Positions 51,601 through 56,240 are shown, counted from the first letter of the stretch. The stretch: DNA of 64,000 nt from Tubulanus polymorphus (GCF_964204645.1 NC_134034.1:6073414-6137413); one strand, 5' to 3'. A program made the numbers and translations. The notes: generated by a model from the letters alone, not told the origin.

Positions 51601-53790
51601 TTGGTGAAGTCAAACTACCCTGAATCGTTTACATGTGCGATAAGTGATAGCTGTGCGGATAGGAATCAAAATGTTGTTCAGCGTAGAGACTCATTTAAAT
51701 GTGCATGGATGGGTGATTCTCAAAATCATATCGTGGCAGGAAACCTTAAAGTGTTAAAGAGCCACCGGAAATATAGACAAAAAACGATCAGTCCAGTAAA
51801 ACGCTTCTTCAACGCCTGGTCTGATAAGAATAAAAACAATCCTATTGAAAATCAGAATCATGCCAATCCTGTTAGTGTTACCCCGATCTCACAGCAGAAT
51901 ATCAAAGAGAATTTACGTGATTGGATGAGCCGTAGCCAATCAGGACAAATCTTGTGTTCATCTTCGTCAGTAAATTCTACTAAACAAGGAATATACACAT
52001 CACCATCATGGACAGGTCATTCAACTACATTGGTGACTTCTAAAACAAAATCTAGTGCAGAAGTCCAAGCTGGATCAAATAGCGCCAATTATACAAAGAC
52101 AGTGGCACCACCTAAATGCAGAATACCATTGTCTCGATCACAAAGTGTTAGAATGTTTATTTCACCTTGTTCAGTAGCGATGCCATCTGCTATTCAGGAT
52201 ACTGGAGTCCTGCACAATTCTAGCAATCCTTCAAAATCCAAGAATCTCAATAAATCGAATGTGAAATGTGAGCTGGCAAACATAGAATCAAAAAAACCAG
52301 ATATAGAACTCTCAATCGACAGTTTAAAAAAGTTTGATACTGCTGAATTGGTATCGGTTGGTGATAATGATAACAAATCAATTCAAGGAGAAAATAAAAA
52401 ACCATCTGCACCAGACTTGTTACCTGCATTGAGAGGCTGGTCACCGCGTACGTTGAGACGCATTCGTCAGTCAGTAGGTGATAGGAAAGTTTTATCAGAT
52501 AGTGCGGTGATGTTGGGGTGCTCAGATTGGAGCGAGTTTCAGAAAAAAGCTGGCATTCGTCGATGTAAATCAATGTTCATACCAGCACAATCATCATCGG
52601 ATCTCAATCTTATTACTCAGGTATTGAAGTTGATAACATCTAATTTCAAAAATGATGCTTTTTAAAATGATGCTATTTGGAGCATTACTCTCAAGAGTGC
52701 CCTAAAAGCCCCTTAGTTTGGTTTCTAATAATCTAAAGGCTTTAGTTTATAATATAACAACCAGTGTACAGTCTGAGCAGGTCATTCTAATGCCTTAGTT
52801 CAGAATTGGATTTGTACATATGTATTCTCGGTGTTAAAAGTGTAACGGATCCATGACATTAACTGTCATTCTGTGACTTGTGACCAGTTTAGTGTTACAG
52901 ATCCAGTGAAAACATCCAATTTTCAACAGATCTGTTGCACTATCCCAAAATCTTAAATACCCTGTCTTGATTCAGTCAAAGTTAAGAATTATCCTTGATA
53001 ACATTTTTCATCCTCAATATATAAGGATAGGATGTTGGGAAATTTAGAATTTCCTTCCCTCAGGTGTGGTTGATGCATTTACATATTTACATTCTCATTA
53101 CTAACCAGTGAAAGGAAAGTGTAACACCTTAATGAGTTCACAGTTCAGAACTCTGCCAAAGAATATTCATACTAGATTGAAAAAGTGCTTGTTTTTGTAG
53201 CGACCTCTTATTAGTCCTGAGTGCAAAATTATTTTGTTGATATCCAGGAGTCAGGGTGATATCACAGAGTCAAATCTGTACCATGGTGAAGCTTTTCAAA
53301 GTAGAATGATGAATTTGAATTGAGTCATAGACATTTCTAACCATCCAACAATTTAGACTGTCACATTCCATTGCTCTTGATCCAGTATAACTGGCATAAT
53401 TTGAGTTCTTGGACAGTTTAAATTCAAAGAGGTTACTGAACTTGTTGCTGACATTAATCAAAGACAAATAAAGAAAGGATTACAACGGACATGGATTCAG
53501 TGTTGATCACCATGAAAGAAGTGGATTATTAACTTAAGAATTAATGTCTTAAGAAAGATAGCATTTGGATTATATGATGACAAACGGAGGCTCACCCTAT
53601 TATTGATTTTTAGTGTTGATATTCAATTTTTTCTCAATGCAGATTTTACTCACGACAGAGTTTGTTTCAACATCATCGATAAAGATCAAATTATTTCTTT
53701 CAGCCTAATGGGGGTGCCATACATCATGATTCAGTTGTCACAATAAGAATGAAGCCTGACGAACAAGGACGGTTTGGCTTCAATGTCAAG
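3379..53790 (+). CDS. FERM-PDZ protein tyrosine phosphatase (PTPN4/PTPN3 type), 5' part of gene
   Basis: Spliced gene model built from 15 exons: 3379-3616, 6036-6190, 6560-6673, 10569-10611, 10725-10803, 11812-11909, 14732-14852, 16916-17003, 20381-20545 (or 20533), 36274-36434, 40112-40180, 40284-40517, 41209-41353, 51082-52620 and 53704-53790. All junctions are GT..AG and all phases close. The family is a cytosolic, membrane-cortex-associated tyrosine phosphatase; FERM binds membrane or cytoskeletal partners and PDZ binds C-terminal peptide motifs. The evidence is residue-level similarity to PTPN4, for example [33 protein letters not shown]-like [23 protein letters not shown] and [14 protein letters not shown]. 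The PDZ remainder and the catalytic domain (HCSAGIGRTG-type loop) are not in the window. PTPN3 and PTPN4 cannot be separated, since invertebrates usually carry one co-orthologue. The linker is far longer than in vertebrates. Gene identity is very firm; the first exon and the exon 9 end are less so. Confidence 0.95.
3617..6035 (+). other. Intron 1
   Basis: Almost filled by the foldback element (3630-5292). The middle (4320-4520) contains a GCCCAGTGGTGG...CCGGTTCTGAACTGC stretch that resembles a decayed tRNA-like SINE head, followed by AATAAAATC. A block at 5668-5720 recurs inverted at 44125-44180. Confidence 0.7.
3630..5292. mobile_element. Foldback-type element with long TIRs of short tandem repeats
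   Basis: Outer ends are inverted copies: GAAACGCCATCAATGCAAG near 3641 mirrors the complement of the sequence at 5270-5290. Each arm (about 3630-4010 and 4880-5290) continues inward through tandem units of about 20-23 bp of the type TTACAGTCAACTCGTAATAT and ends at a shared block (3925-3990 against 4895-4960, containing GCCAGATGGCGCTGTTGG and its complement). There is no transposase ORF. This matches the foldback class of non-autonomous DNA elements. It begins about 14 nt after the exon 1 donor. Confidence 0.8.
6036..6190 (+). CDS. Exon 2: start of FERM F1 lobe
   Basis: Acceptor TTTGTAG before 6036 and donor GTAAGC at 6191. It enters in phase 1 and leaves in phase 0. It encodes the opening of the FERM ubiquitin-like F1 lobe, including [12 protein letters not shown] and a hydrophobic beta strand before [12 protein letters not shown], matching the N-terminus of PTPN4 (TYNVRASELAR, then DNTVQAFKVN). 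An internal ATG at 6050 could serve as an alternative start. Confidence 0.93.
6491..6513. repeat. (TA)n microsatellite
   Basis: Alternating TA run in the 369-nt intron 2, about 45 nt before the exon 3 acceptor. Confidence 0.9.
6560..6673 (+). CDS. Exon 3: FERM F1 lobe
   Basis: Acceptor TTTTCAG before 6560 and donor GTGAGA at 6674, 38 codons, phase 0 at both ends. It encodes [20 protein letters not shown] followed by YFGLQFVD, the conserved helix and YFGLQ signature of the FERM F1 lobe of PTPN3/4 and band 4.1 proteins. Confidence 0.95.
7230..7780. repeat. Tandem array of an interspersed 150-bp repeat
   Basis: Four degenerate units with the anchor GGTCACCAGGGGGTGTTGAA (or its variants) near 7230, 7376, 7532 and 7685, a period of about 150 bp. 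Each has CTATGATTGTGGTGAGTTT-like text in the middle. The array ends with a CATTTGAAACCA...GGGCATGGTATCC signature. Single or partial copies occur at 38340-38560 and 47940-48105, with weaker ones near 16430, 19030 and 41000. Confidence 0.8.
8045..8945. repeat. Interspersed repeat A, uninterrupted copy
   Basis: Begins at GGCCAGCCATAGGCTGAGCC, includes GGTTTTTGGGAGGAATATTT near 8440 and ends near CCATAGTGCCCCTTAGGGCT (8913). The same order of sequence appears split around DIRS copy 2 (55710-56100, then 61873-62305) and in part at 18170-18310. No protein is recognised, so it is probably a non-autonomous element. Confidence 0.8.
10001..10110. repeat. Interspersed repeat, copy 1
   Basis: GATCTTAAAATAGGGATTGT through CCCACCACACCTACCGGGAG recurs almost unchanged at 16211-16320. 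The class is unknown. Confidence 0.75.
10569..10611 (+). CDS. Exon 4: short FERM F1 exon (RWLDP)
   Basis: A 43-nt exon with acceptor TTTTCAG and donor GTAAAC at 10612, entering in phase 0 and leaving in phase 1. It encodes [14 protein letters not shown], the counterpart of RWLDPNKPIRKQLK in PTPN4. It is too short to show as a free ORF; exact phase closure with exons 3 and 5 supports it. Confidence 0.93.
10725..10803 (+). CDS. Exon 5: FERM F1/F2 boundary
   Basis: A polypyrimidine tract and TTTTTCAG precede 10725; donor GTAAGT at 10804. It enters in phase 1 and leaves in phase 2. It encodes [20 protein letters not shown], nearly identical in pattern to PTPN4 FRVKFFVSDPNKLQEEYTR. The intron separating it from exon 4 is only 113 nt. 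Confidence 0.95.
10804..11811 (+). other. Intron 5
   Basis: 1.0 kb with no recognised element except a poly-C tract at 11577-11599. ORFs here look like chance. Confidence 0.6.
11577..11599. repeat. Poly-C tract
   Basis: A run of 15 C, one G, then seven C, inside intron 5 in otherwise AT-rich DNA. Confidence 0.9.
11812..11909 (+). CDS. Exon 6: FERM F2 lobe
   Basis: Acceptor TTTCTACAG before 11812 and donor GTAAGA at 11910, entering in phase 2 and leaving in phase 1. It encodes [16 protein letters not shown], then [14 protein letters not shown], matching the F2 helical lobe of PTPN4 (YFLQIKQDILTGRL, NTAALLASFAVQ). Confidence 0.95.
11910..14731 (+). other. Intron 6
   Basis: 2.8 kb. It contains an imperfect hairpin (12753-12842) and a GC-richer patch (13600-13870) dense in CGAC/GTCG words that includes a small palindrome GCAGCCTA-CGA-TAGGCTGC at 13672-13690. 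No exon was seen. Confidence 0.6.
12753..12842. repeat. Inverted repeat with 21-bp arms
   Basis: Arms 12753-12773 (AAGAAATCCCACAATTCGAA...) and 12822-12842 (...TTGTGGGATTTCTT) pair with one mismatch around a loop of about 48 nt. It is a short MITE-like or hairpin structure. Confidence 0.75.
14732..14852 (+). CDS. Exon 7: FERM F2 lobe
   Basis: Acceptor TTTCTTGCAG before 14732 and donor GTATTT at 14853, entering in phase 1 and leaving in phase 2. The split codon plus exon gives [20 protein letters not shown], then [20 protein letters not shown]. This is the SELGDY...GYLSDYSFIPNQ...FEKEIAKLHQ block of PTPN4. Confidence 0.95.
15323..15385. repeat. Inverted repeat, 26-bp arms
   Basis: Arms 15323-15348 and 15360-15385 pair with two mismatches around an 11-nt loop. 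They are followed at once by GGGGGCCTTCCCCC, a second, C-rich hairpin. This looks like the terminal structure of a non-autonomous element. Confidence 0.8.
16211..16320. repeat. Interspersed repeat, copy 2
   Basis: Second copy of the 10001-10110 repeat, with only scattered differences. Confidence 0.75.
16916..17003 (+). CDS. Exon 8: end of FERM F2
   Basis: Acceptor CTTTTTTTAG before 16916 and donor GTATGT at 17004, entering in phase 2 and leaving in phase 0. It encodes [20 protein letters not shown], then YGVDLHYAR, the G.SPAEAE.NYL..A..LE.YGV..H.A pattern that closes the FERM F2 lobe. No ORF of this length is conspicuous on its own. Confidence 0.95.
17995..18080. repeat. Interspersed repeat C, copy 1
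   Basis: TCTGTGGTCCTCCCAATCC followed by CATAGAACATTTGCCGATAG. Related copies lie at 39962-40075 and 44865-44955. Confidence 0.65.
18170..18310. repeat. Interspersed repeat A, 3' fragment
   Basis: Contains TTTGTTCCTGCCAGCTCC and GTGCCCCTTGGGGCTCTTGT, the 3' end of repeat A as at 8750-8940. Confidence 0.65.
20381..20545 (+). CDS. Exon 9: FERM F3 (PH-like) lobe
   Basis: Acceptor ATCTTTACAG before 20381. It encodes [20 protein letters not shown], then [19 protein letters not shown] and IQLRREL, the F3 (PTB/PH-like) lobe of the FERM domain, matching PTPN4 [26 protein letters not shown]. Two phase-0 donors lie 12 nt apart: GTAGGT at 20534 and GTAAGT at 20546. Use of the first gives a junction exactly as long as in PTPN4 ([14 protein letters not shown] against RKELHESRETLLGF). 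The second is the stronger consensus and adds four residues (VGDI). Confidence 0.93.
20546..22281 (+). other. Intron sequence after exon 9
   Basis: 1.7 kb between exon 9 and the candidate microexon. I see no mobile element or exon that I can name. Confidence 0.5.
22282..22308 (+). CDS. Candidate 27-nt microexon (phase 0-0)
   Basis: A pyrimidine-rich tract with TTTTTTGTCTAG precedes 22282, and GTATGT follows 22308. The 27 nt enclosed encode PSELPPSPE in phase 0, compatible with exon 9 upstream and exon 10 downstream, so inclusion or skipping keeps the FERM F3 frame. The insert would sit in the F3 loop before the GFNM strand. Vertebrate PTPN4 has no insert at that place, so it may be lineage-specific, alternatively spliced or a chance pairing of splice sites. 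Confidence 0.4.
22839..23591. mobile_element. Candidate non-autonomous TIR element, copy 1
   Basis: Opens with GGGATGAAGATC and closes with TTTTCATCCC, a 10-bp imperfect inverted end. The 5' part (GCGGATTTCCGCG, then CTTGAGATTGATGTAGATC) resembles the smaller element at 55171-55423. There is no transposase ORF. DIRS copy 1 sits 35 bp past its 3' end. Confidence 0.5.
23627..23765 (+). repeat. Left inverted terminal repeat, DIRS copy 1
   Basis: Contains TACCCTTTCCTATGGTTTTT and CGACCCGGCCCTGCGGTATT. It is reverse-complementary to 29502-29640 apart from the outermost bases, which differ between the two ends as expected for DIRS elements. Confidence 0.9.
23969..26203 (+). pseudogene. DIRS gag ORF, copy 1 (two in-frame stops)
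   Basis: One frame runs from ATG 23969 to the terminal stop at 26201-26203, interrupted by TAG at 24191-24193 and TAA at 24869-24871 (CAA in copy 2). The N-terminus starts [16 protein letters not shown] and has a Cys-rich knuckle ([12 protein letters not shown], then PCNIC), as in DIRS gag proteins. Next comes a long Arg/Ser-rich segment ([12 protein letters not shown]), then a conserved capsid-like region ([18 protein letters not shown]) and a basic C-terminus. The gag 3' end overlaps the start of the RT frame. Two nonsense changes make it non-functional unless read through. Compared with copy 2 it retains about 190 bp near 24170-24360. Confidence 0.88.
26070..28182 (+). pseudogene. DIRS reverse transcriptase / RNase H, copy 1 (broken)
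   Basis: The RT runs in one frame from about 26070. It shows [20 protein letters not shown], then [20 protein letters not shown] and [14 protein letters not shown], a TGA stop at 26754-26756 where copy 2 has a sense codon, and then VYLDDW at 26805-26822 (the YxDD catalytic motif). The RNase H begins [16 protein letters not shown] near 27302, but the frame must change around 27370-27409 to reach [17 protein letters not shown] and [18 protein letters not shown]. The central HIN.LEL-type segment is missing. After it comes the conserved DIRS connection region ([35 protein letters not shown]). The start codon of the RT frame is uncertain because it overlaps gag. Confidence 0.88.
27873..29093 (+). 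CDS. DIRS tyrosine recombinase, copy 1 (apparently intact)
   Basis: An ORF of 406 residues from ATG 27873, overlapping the 3' end of RT/RNase H in a different frame, as is usual for DIRS elements. This start is my choice, since the frame is open further upstream through non-recombinase sequence. An N-terminal SAM-like core-binding region ([29 protein letters not shown]) precedes the catalytic domain. The catalytic residues are visible: Arg210 ([10 protein letters not shown]), His338 and Arg341 (SHQVR), and Tyr374 (SFYLRDV). A conserved Trp (AAFWN) sits between HxxR and Tyr. It would integrate the circular or double-stranded cDNA intermediate into the genome. No stop or frameshift is seen, so this is the only element protein here that could still be active. 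Confidence 0.88.
   Translation: MLAGSEMVPTTSQPTVRQPQDSSEFPIASVSGDLSASSKQPVVKSARLAIVQRSLSASGFSEQAASFIAGSKRPSTSTIYDAKWSHFADWCAAGEIDPCSPSVAQLADFLLHLFVAKGLQVITIKGYRSTISHTLRASGWPNVAGDHRISQLVAGFSISRPRVTRTVPPWDLSVILKKLMEAPFEPLSAASFANLSKKTVFLLFLACSARRSEIHALSVRQGHIVFGPANEFVSLRPALEFLAKNQRPGSVGRQWRIEALKHRVEPGIPDRTLCPVRALCFYLDRSASRRVSRERLFIPLLDHLKGDISRDTVARWVSSMIKDILLKENLSSEGVLSHQVRSMATSCAAFSGAPLEEVCRAAFWNSPSTFTSFYLRDVSGQLGSLASLGPVVMAQGVRSFRSDPLV
29353..29448 (+). repeat. DIRS internal complementary region, copy 1
   Basis: The first half is the complement of the left terminus (AGGAAAGGGTACAGTACTCG). The second half is the complement of the right terminus (AACTAAAATTTGTATTTCCG, then AGTAGTACTTACCC). The join (GGAAATATTACAATTTTTGG) reproduces the head-to-tail junction of the element ends. 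This region is thought to template end completion and circularisation in DIRS replication. Confidence 0.92.
29502..29640 (+). repeat. Right inverted terminal repeat, DIRS copy 1
   Basis: Reverse complement of the left repeat. It is followed by an extra right-end tail to about 29670 (CAAATTTTAGTTCCAAAAAT...) that is absent from the left end but present in the internal complementary region. Confidence 0.9.
29690..30775 (-). pseudogene. Decayed Ty3/Gypsy pol fragment
   Basis: Read on the - strand from 30775 down: an RT fragment with [17 protein letters not shown] (the usual LDD is now IND), then a [13 protein letters not shown]-like end of RT, then a pre-integrase segment (30351-30121), then an integrase core with LELLCFDI-like [20 protein letters not shown] and [20 protein letters not shown], then DQGPAFNS near 29810. 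Frames are broken in many places and RNase H seems deleted. It is a dead fossil. Its 3' side is cut off where DIRS copy 1 ends, so DIRS may have inserted into or beside it. Confidence 0.85.
30776..32111. other. Intronic stretch without recognised element
   Basis: AT-rich sequence between the Gypsy fragment and the next TIR element. A weak remnant of the 150-bp-type repeat lies near 31735-31850 (GGCCCTCTTGTTTCTGTATT, then GTCAAGCATTTG). No gene was seen. Confidence 0.5.
32112..33465. mobile_element. Non-autonomous DNA element with 32-bp TIRs
   Basis: Left arm 32112-32143 (GGCTAAAAAAAATTGATACC, then TTGTTTCTCCGC) is the reverse complement of right arm 33434-33465 with a few mismatches. It is about 1.35 kb with no transposase ORF. 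It contains the repeat B copy at 32262-32885, so it is either a carrier of B or the target of a B insertion. Confidence 0.7.
32262..32885. repeat. Interspersed repeat B, copy 1
   Basis: About 620 bp, starting near GGTACGTTTTTTTATGTGAG, with CGACGTATAATCGACGCGAT, CATCGATGACATGGTCAA-like text and ending near AATTTATAATAAATTGTAAT. It matches 37678-38355 along its whole length with moderate divergence. No protein is recognised. Confidence 0.8.
33466..34481. other. Intronic stretch without recognised element
   Basis: About 1 kb of AT-rich sequence with no ORF, repeat boundary or motif that I can name. Confidence 0.5.
34482..35365. repeat. Palindrome-headed repeat, copy 1
   Basis: Starts with a 23-nt near-palindrome (GGACTTTCGC...GCGAAGTCC) followed by GTTTTGTTATTCCATATGAA. 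It is co-linear with 42790-43795 down to ACTCATGTAAATTTAGG. No coding capacity is recognised. Short indels separate the two copies. Confidence 0.8.
36274..36434 (+). CDS. Exon 10: end of FERM F3
   Basis: Acceptor ATATTTTCAG before 36274 and donor GTATAT at 36435, entering in phase 0 and leaving in phase 2. It encodes [39 protein letters not shown] and SLGSKFRYR. This is the final F3 helix and FERM C-terminal signature; [14 protein letters not shown] is diagnostic for the band 4.1/PTPN3/4 superfamily. Confidence 0.97.
37436..37680. repeat. GC-rich patch dense in GTCGC/GCGAC
   Basis: About 245 bp in AT-rich surroundings with many copies of GTCGC, GCGAC and TTGCGAC in both orientations, including ACGCGATCGTCGCG near each end. 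It looks like subterminal repeats of a DNA transposon end. It directly abuts repeat B copy 2. Confidence 0.65.
37678..38355. repeat. Interspersed repeat B, copy 2
   Basis: Co-linear with 32262-32885 (GTTCTCGGGTTAAGCGACGT, then ATCGATGACATGGTCAACTT). It runs directly into a copy of the 150-bp repeat at its 3' side. Confidence 0.8.
38356..38560. repeat. 150-bp-type interspersed repeat, single copy
   Basis: One unit plus the terminal signature of the 7230-7780 array: TATGGTCACCAGGGGGCGTT, then GGGCATGGTGTCCCTGG. Confidence 0.8.
38573..38795 (+). repeat. tRNA-derived SINE
   Basis: The head has RNA polymerase III promoter-like boxes: TAGCTCAGTGAGATAAGG (A box region) and GGGTTCGAGTCC (B box). 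The 60-nt spacing is too long, and the acceptor-stem pairing too poor, for a functional tRNA. A non-tRNA body follows (AAGGCCGTCCCATCGTGAGG) with an A-rich tail near 38760-38780 (ACAGACAAAAAGACAAACAA). Confidence 0.7.
39191..39957. mobile_element. MITE with about 80-bp TIRs
   Basis: Left arm 39191-39270 (AATACTTCTATTCAGATGAT, then GCGCTAGTGTTCGGTCACCT) pairs with right arm 39880-39957 (AGGTGACCCAACACTAGCGC, then AATAGAAGTATT). About 767 bp with no transposase. The internal sequence is unrelated to the other elements here. Confidence 0.75.
39962..40075. repeat. Interspersed repeat C, copy 2
   Basis: AGTCAGTGGTTCTCCCAATC followed by CATAGAACATTTGCCGGTAG, as at 17995. It lies within 40 bp of the exon 11 acceptor. 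Confidence 0.65.
40112..40180 (+). CDS. Exon 11: FERM-adjacent segment
   Basis: A 69-nt exon with acceptor TTATTTTCAG and donor GTACAA at 40181, phase 2 at both ends. With split codons it reads [20 protein letters not shown], then SFSR, matching CGRTEVQSVQYGKEKANKDR of PTPN4 immediately after the FERM domain. The basic/Ser pattern suits the FA regulatory segment. Confidence 0.93.
40284..40517 (+). CDS. Exon 12: FERM-adjacent segment and linker start
   Basis: Acceptor TCATTTAAG before 40284 and donor GTAAGT at 40518, phase 2 at both ends. It begins [10 protein letters not shown], the counterpart of the SPSKPLARK FA motif of PTPN4, then runs into a polar Asn/Ser/Arg-rich linker ([35 protein letters not shown]) with no recognised fold. 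It is separated from exon 11 by an intron of only 103 nt. Confidence 0.9.
40518..41208 (+). other. Intron 12
   Basis: 0.7 kb, largely a copy of an interspersed repeat that starts with TTGATATTCGGTTTATGCAT-type text and ends with the 150-bp repeat signature (CAAGCATTTCACTAAGTG, then CCTTGGACCCCTAGTT). Confidence 0.6.
41209..41353 (+). CDS. Exon 13: linker
   Basis: Acceptor TTTATTTTGCAG before 41209 and donor GTAAGC at 41354, entering in phase 2 and leaving in phase 0. It encodes a basic then acidic linker ([20 protein letters not shown], then [17 protein letters not shown]). No domain is recognised. Strong splice sites and exact phase closure on both sides support it; sequence similarity does not help here. 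Confidence 0.82.
42790..43795. repeat. Palindrome-headed repeat, copy 2
   Basis: Opens with GGACTTTTGC...GCAAAGTCC and follows the order of 34482-35365 to ACTCATGTAAATTTAGG. It is somewhat longer, with an extra stretch near 43190-43290. Confidence 0.8.
44865..44955. repeat. Interspersed repeat C, copy 3 (diverged)
   Basis: ATAAGTCTGTGATCCTGCC and CATAATCTACCAATGCTT match copy 2 in order. Confidence 0.55.
45137..45418. mobile_element. Candidate short TIR element
   Basis: CGGGGTGGGCACTCAC at the left and AGTGACCACCCTGG at the right form imperfect inverted ends. The interior repeats AGGGAAAA/CAGGGAA words. GATTT flanks both sides and could be a target duplication. Confidence 0.45.
47940..48105. 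repeat. 150-bp-type interspersed repeat, partial copy
   Basis: TTCTATTATTGTGATTAGTT, then GGCATGGTAGCCCTGTACCC, diverged from the 7230 array. Confidence 0.6.
51082..52620 (+). CDS. Exon 14: giant 513-codon Ser-rich linker exon
   Basis: Acceptor ATTCTTAACAG before 51082 and donor GTATTG at 52621, phase 0 at both ends. The exon is fully open over 1539 nt and lies between the FA segment and the PDZ domain. The product is low in predicted structure, rich in Ser, Thr, Asn, Lys and Gln, and has no recognised domain. Counting from the Met at 51085, it carries several basophilic-kinase-like sites: RRDSFK (200-205), RSQSGQ (283-288) and RSQSVR (351-356). Human PTPN4 has only about a hundred residues in this interval, and PTPH1 is known to bind 14-3-3 proteins through a phosphoserine there. 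By inference the expanded linker may be a phospho-regulated docking region. The 3' end reads [10 protein letters not shown] into the PDZ exon. Confidence 0.88.
52621..53703 (+). other. Intron 14
   Basis: 1.1 kb. No repeat or exon is recognised. Confidence 0.6.
53704..53790 (+). CDS. Exon 15: start of PDZ domain
   Basis: Acceptor TTATTTCTTTCAG before 53704 and donor GTTAGT at 53791, 29 codons, phase 0 at both ends. It encodes [20 protein letters not shown], then QGRFGFNVK, matching the PDZ entry of PTPN4 ([28 protein letters not shown]). GRFGFNVK is the GLGF-type carboxylate-binding loop. The following PDZ exons were not found in the remaining 10 kb. Confidence 0.96.
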
Positions 53791-54133
53791 GTTAGTATTG
53801 TTGTGTTAAAAAGTATTTTTCGAAATGACGTACATTCAATTTATTATGTCAACTCGTGTAAATACTTCTTATGGTATGATCATATTTTAGATAAAATGCA
53901 CCACGTTTGGTATTATATATCCTCGGTGCTCTATATGTACAGGGTGGCGACAAATAATGTTTTTTTTTTCAATTCTCTGATAAGGGAAATTACGGTTTTG
54001 ATTAGGCCCATCTGGTTCATCACGATTGCAGAGTACGTTAACTTCGATTAACCACTTGAGAACTGGGGTCTAGAATTTCTGTCGGGTTTTCTATATACCT
54101 ATTTACCACCAAATTGCCGGTCGCTGCGCTCTG

Positions 54134-54469
54134 TTGAATTTGACTAGTCATAATCATCTTAAGGGAAAATCTGTAACCACTGCGGAAAATATCGAGGTGG
54201 TCAAAGAAATTAATAGTATCGGTACGACCAAACTATGTAATGTTTGTAATTTGAGGACCACACTAAATATTTCTTCATTTCATCTTATCAGTTCAGAAAA
54301 TCGCTAAAGCCCCCTGGGATTCTAGAGTTAAATGTGACCTGGTACTCAAGTGGCTTGAATTGTTGTCTTAAATTTGACTAGTGATAATCATCAGAAAAGA
54401 AAATCTGTAATGACTCCCGAAAATATCTAGATGGTCATAGAAATTAATAGTATTAGTGTGACCAAACCA
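54134..54469. repeat. Local duplication of a ~100-bp segment
   Basis: 54134-54237 and 54370-54469 share AATTTGACTAGT(C/G)ATAATCATC, AAAATCTGTAA, GAAATTAATAGTAT and GACCAAAC in the same order, offset by about 236 bp. Confidence 0.75.
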
Positions 54470-55170
54470 TGAAAGTGATATTATCTGTTCTACTGTTTTT
54501 CATGTGTGAAGGGACTCATTTGATACATTGGTATCGGGGTGCGTCAATGTGAGACGTGATTTGGATAAACATGATTTGCTAATTAACCAGAAATTGCTGA
54601 TAAAAGTCTGACAAAATTTGCCTGACAGACCCTGTATATCATGATGCTTTGACAACGGCAGCCCTTGGGGGCTGTCTATTGCAACAGCTTTTCACCAAAA
54701 ATAAAATGCCATCAGCGAAACTAACTGCTTGAAGCCCACGGCCAAATCACTGGTAGTAATAAATTAATTTGTACTCGATTTGATTCTCATGATGAGGAGA
54801 AACTCGCAGCTGACCCCTGGAACGACGATGTAGTGACACACATCGATTCGTCGATGTTTACGGCTCAACAGTGCTTTTAAAATCTTAAGTAGTAAATTTC
54901 CAGTGTATCGGTAATATGATTTGATGAGGAAAATGGGCTATTGTTAAAATTAGTTTTTAAAAACCACGACTGAATGTGCAATCTTTGGGTAATAAATTTG
55001 TTAATTTATGCTTGAATTGATAATCGACGTGACAAGAAACGTGCGGTAGATTTCGGAAAGACGACTTAGAAAAACATGTGGGCTCTTTGAATGGGGTTCA
55101 ATTTTCGATGTTTACGGCCCAATAGTGCTTTTGTAACGTTGATTCTTCAAAATATGCATGGAGTATTTCG

Positions 55171-55423
55171 GGGATGAAAATCTTCCGACCATAGACGGAT
55201 TTCCGACTTTCTCTTATTTTCTTCATTCCTGAGATCAGTGTAAATCGCCTCAATCACGCACGTCACATCGGAGCGCTCCGTAGTTAGGAGTGCTCCTTAA
55301 GACAATTTTTGGCAGTAGTTAGCACATTTGTGGAGTCGGAGAAACCAATATGGCGTCTCATTCGAAAAGCGGCACTAATTCAGAATATATTCCGACTTTT
55401 TCAATATGGGCCGTTTTCATCCC
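55171..55423. mobile_element. Candidate non-autonomous TIR element, copy 2
   Basis: GGGATGAAAA and TTTTCATCCC form perfect 10-bp inverted ends 253 bp apart. The 5' interior (CGGATTTCCGACTTTC) resembles the 22839 element. GTATTT near both ends may be a target duplication. Confidence 0.6.
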
Positions 55424-55530
55424 TGGTATTTGTAGATCGAAGTGAGCTGAATGATATCAGACGGATTGTATCGGCAACAGCGGTAATGTAAAAAAGCCTA
55501 TGCACTTTTGACAAAAAAGTGTGGAAAAAA

Positions 55531-55563
55531 ATAATAATAATAATAATAATGATAATAATAATC
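55531..55563. repeat. (AAT)n microsatellite
   Basis: AATAATAAT run with one interruption (TGATAAT). Confidence 0.9.
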
Positions 55564-55709
55564 ATGCGAATATCAATAGGGTTTTCTGTGAAGAAACAGA
55601 AAACCCTAACGATTGAGGAAATGTTGGGTAGACTATTTTATCCACGTATGAACCTCTGGAGGTGTGTTAGAGAAAACCTCCTCCAGTTAGCGCCTGGGCT
55701 AAATATTTT

Positions 55710-56100
55710 TGGGCCAGCCGTAGGCTGAGCCTATTACTATACAAATGGAGCGAATTTAAATGACATGGTTTCCAGAGCAAAGGCTCTTTGACGGTGCAAC
55801 TGACCATATATTCATACAAATCATTCATTAAAGCATTATCCATTCTCCCAATCCTATGAAGCTGAATTTTGAAAAAAGGGCCTTGTTAAAATTTAAAATC
55901 TGAATGCAAAGATATCTGTATTAAAGAAAAAAGCAAAGACTCCTCTATGATTGGCTTAGCCACAGAGATCAGCAGGTGTTCATGTGAACCCGCAGTTTTG
56001 TCTAAGTGTTATACTTTCGGTTATATTTTAAGGTTTAAGATTGTATTTCAAGATCGATTTCTGTGAAATCTTCAGTTGATTTGGTTTTTGGGAGAAATAT
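55710..56100. repeat. Repeat A, 5' part, left of DIRS copy 2
   Basis: Matches 8045-8455 (GGCCAGCCGTAGGCTGAGCC to GGTTTTTGGGAGAAATAT), then stops at the DIRS left terminus. The sequence near 55860-55920 differs from the 8045 copy by an indel. Confidence 0.85.
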
Positions 56101-56240
56101 ATTTCCGTCAAGTACTGTACCCTTTCCTATGGTTTTTGCCAATATTTTCTAAATTTGGATTGATCGCCAATGGTTTTTCTATACGACCCGGCCCTGCGGT
56201 ATTGCATTTAGCCACCTGCGAAATCAGCCATCTTTTTTCT
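56101..56240 (+). repeat. Left inverted terminal repeat, DIRS copy 2
   Basis: Near-identical to 23627-23765. Complementary to about 61733-61850. Confidence 0.88.
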
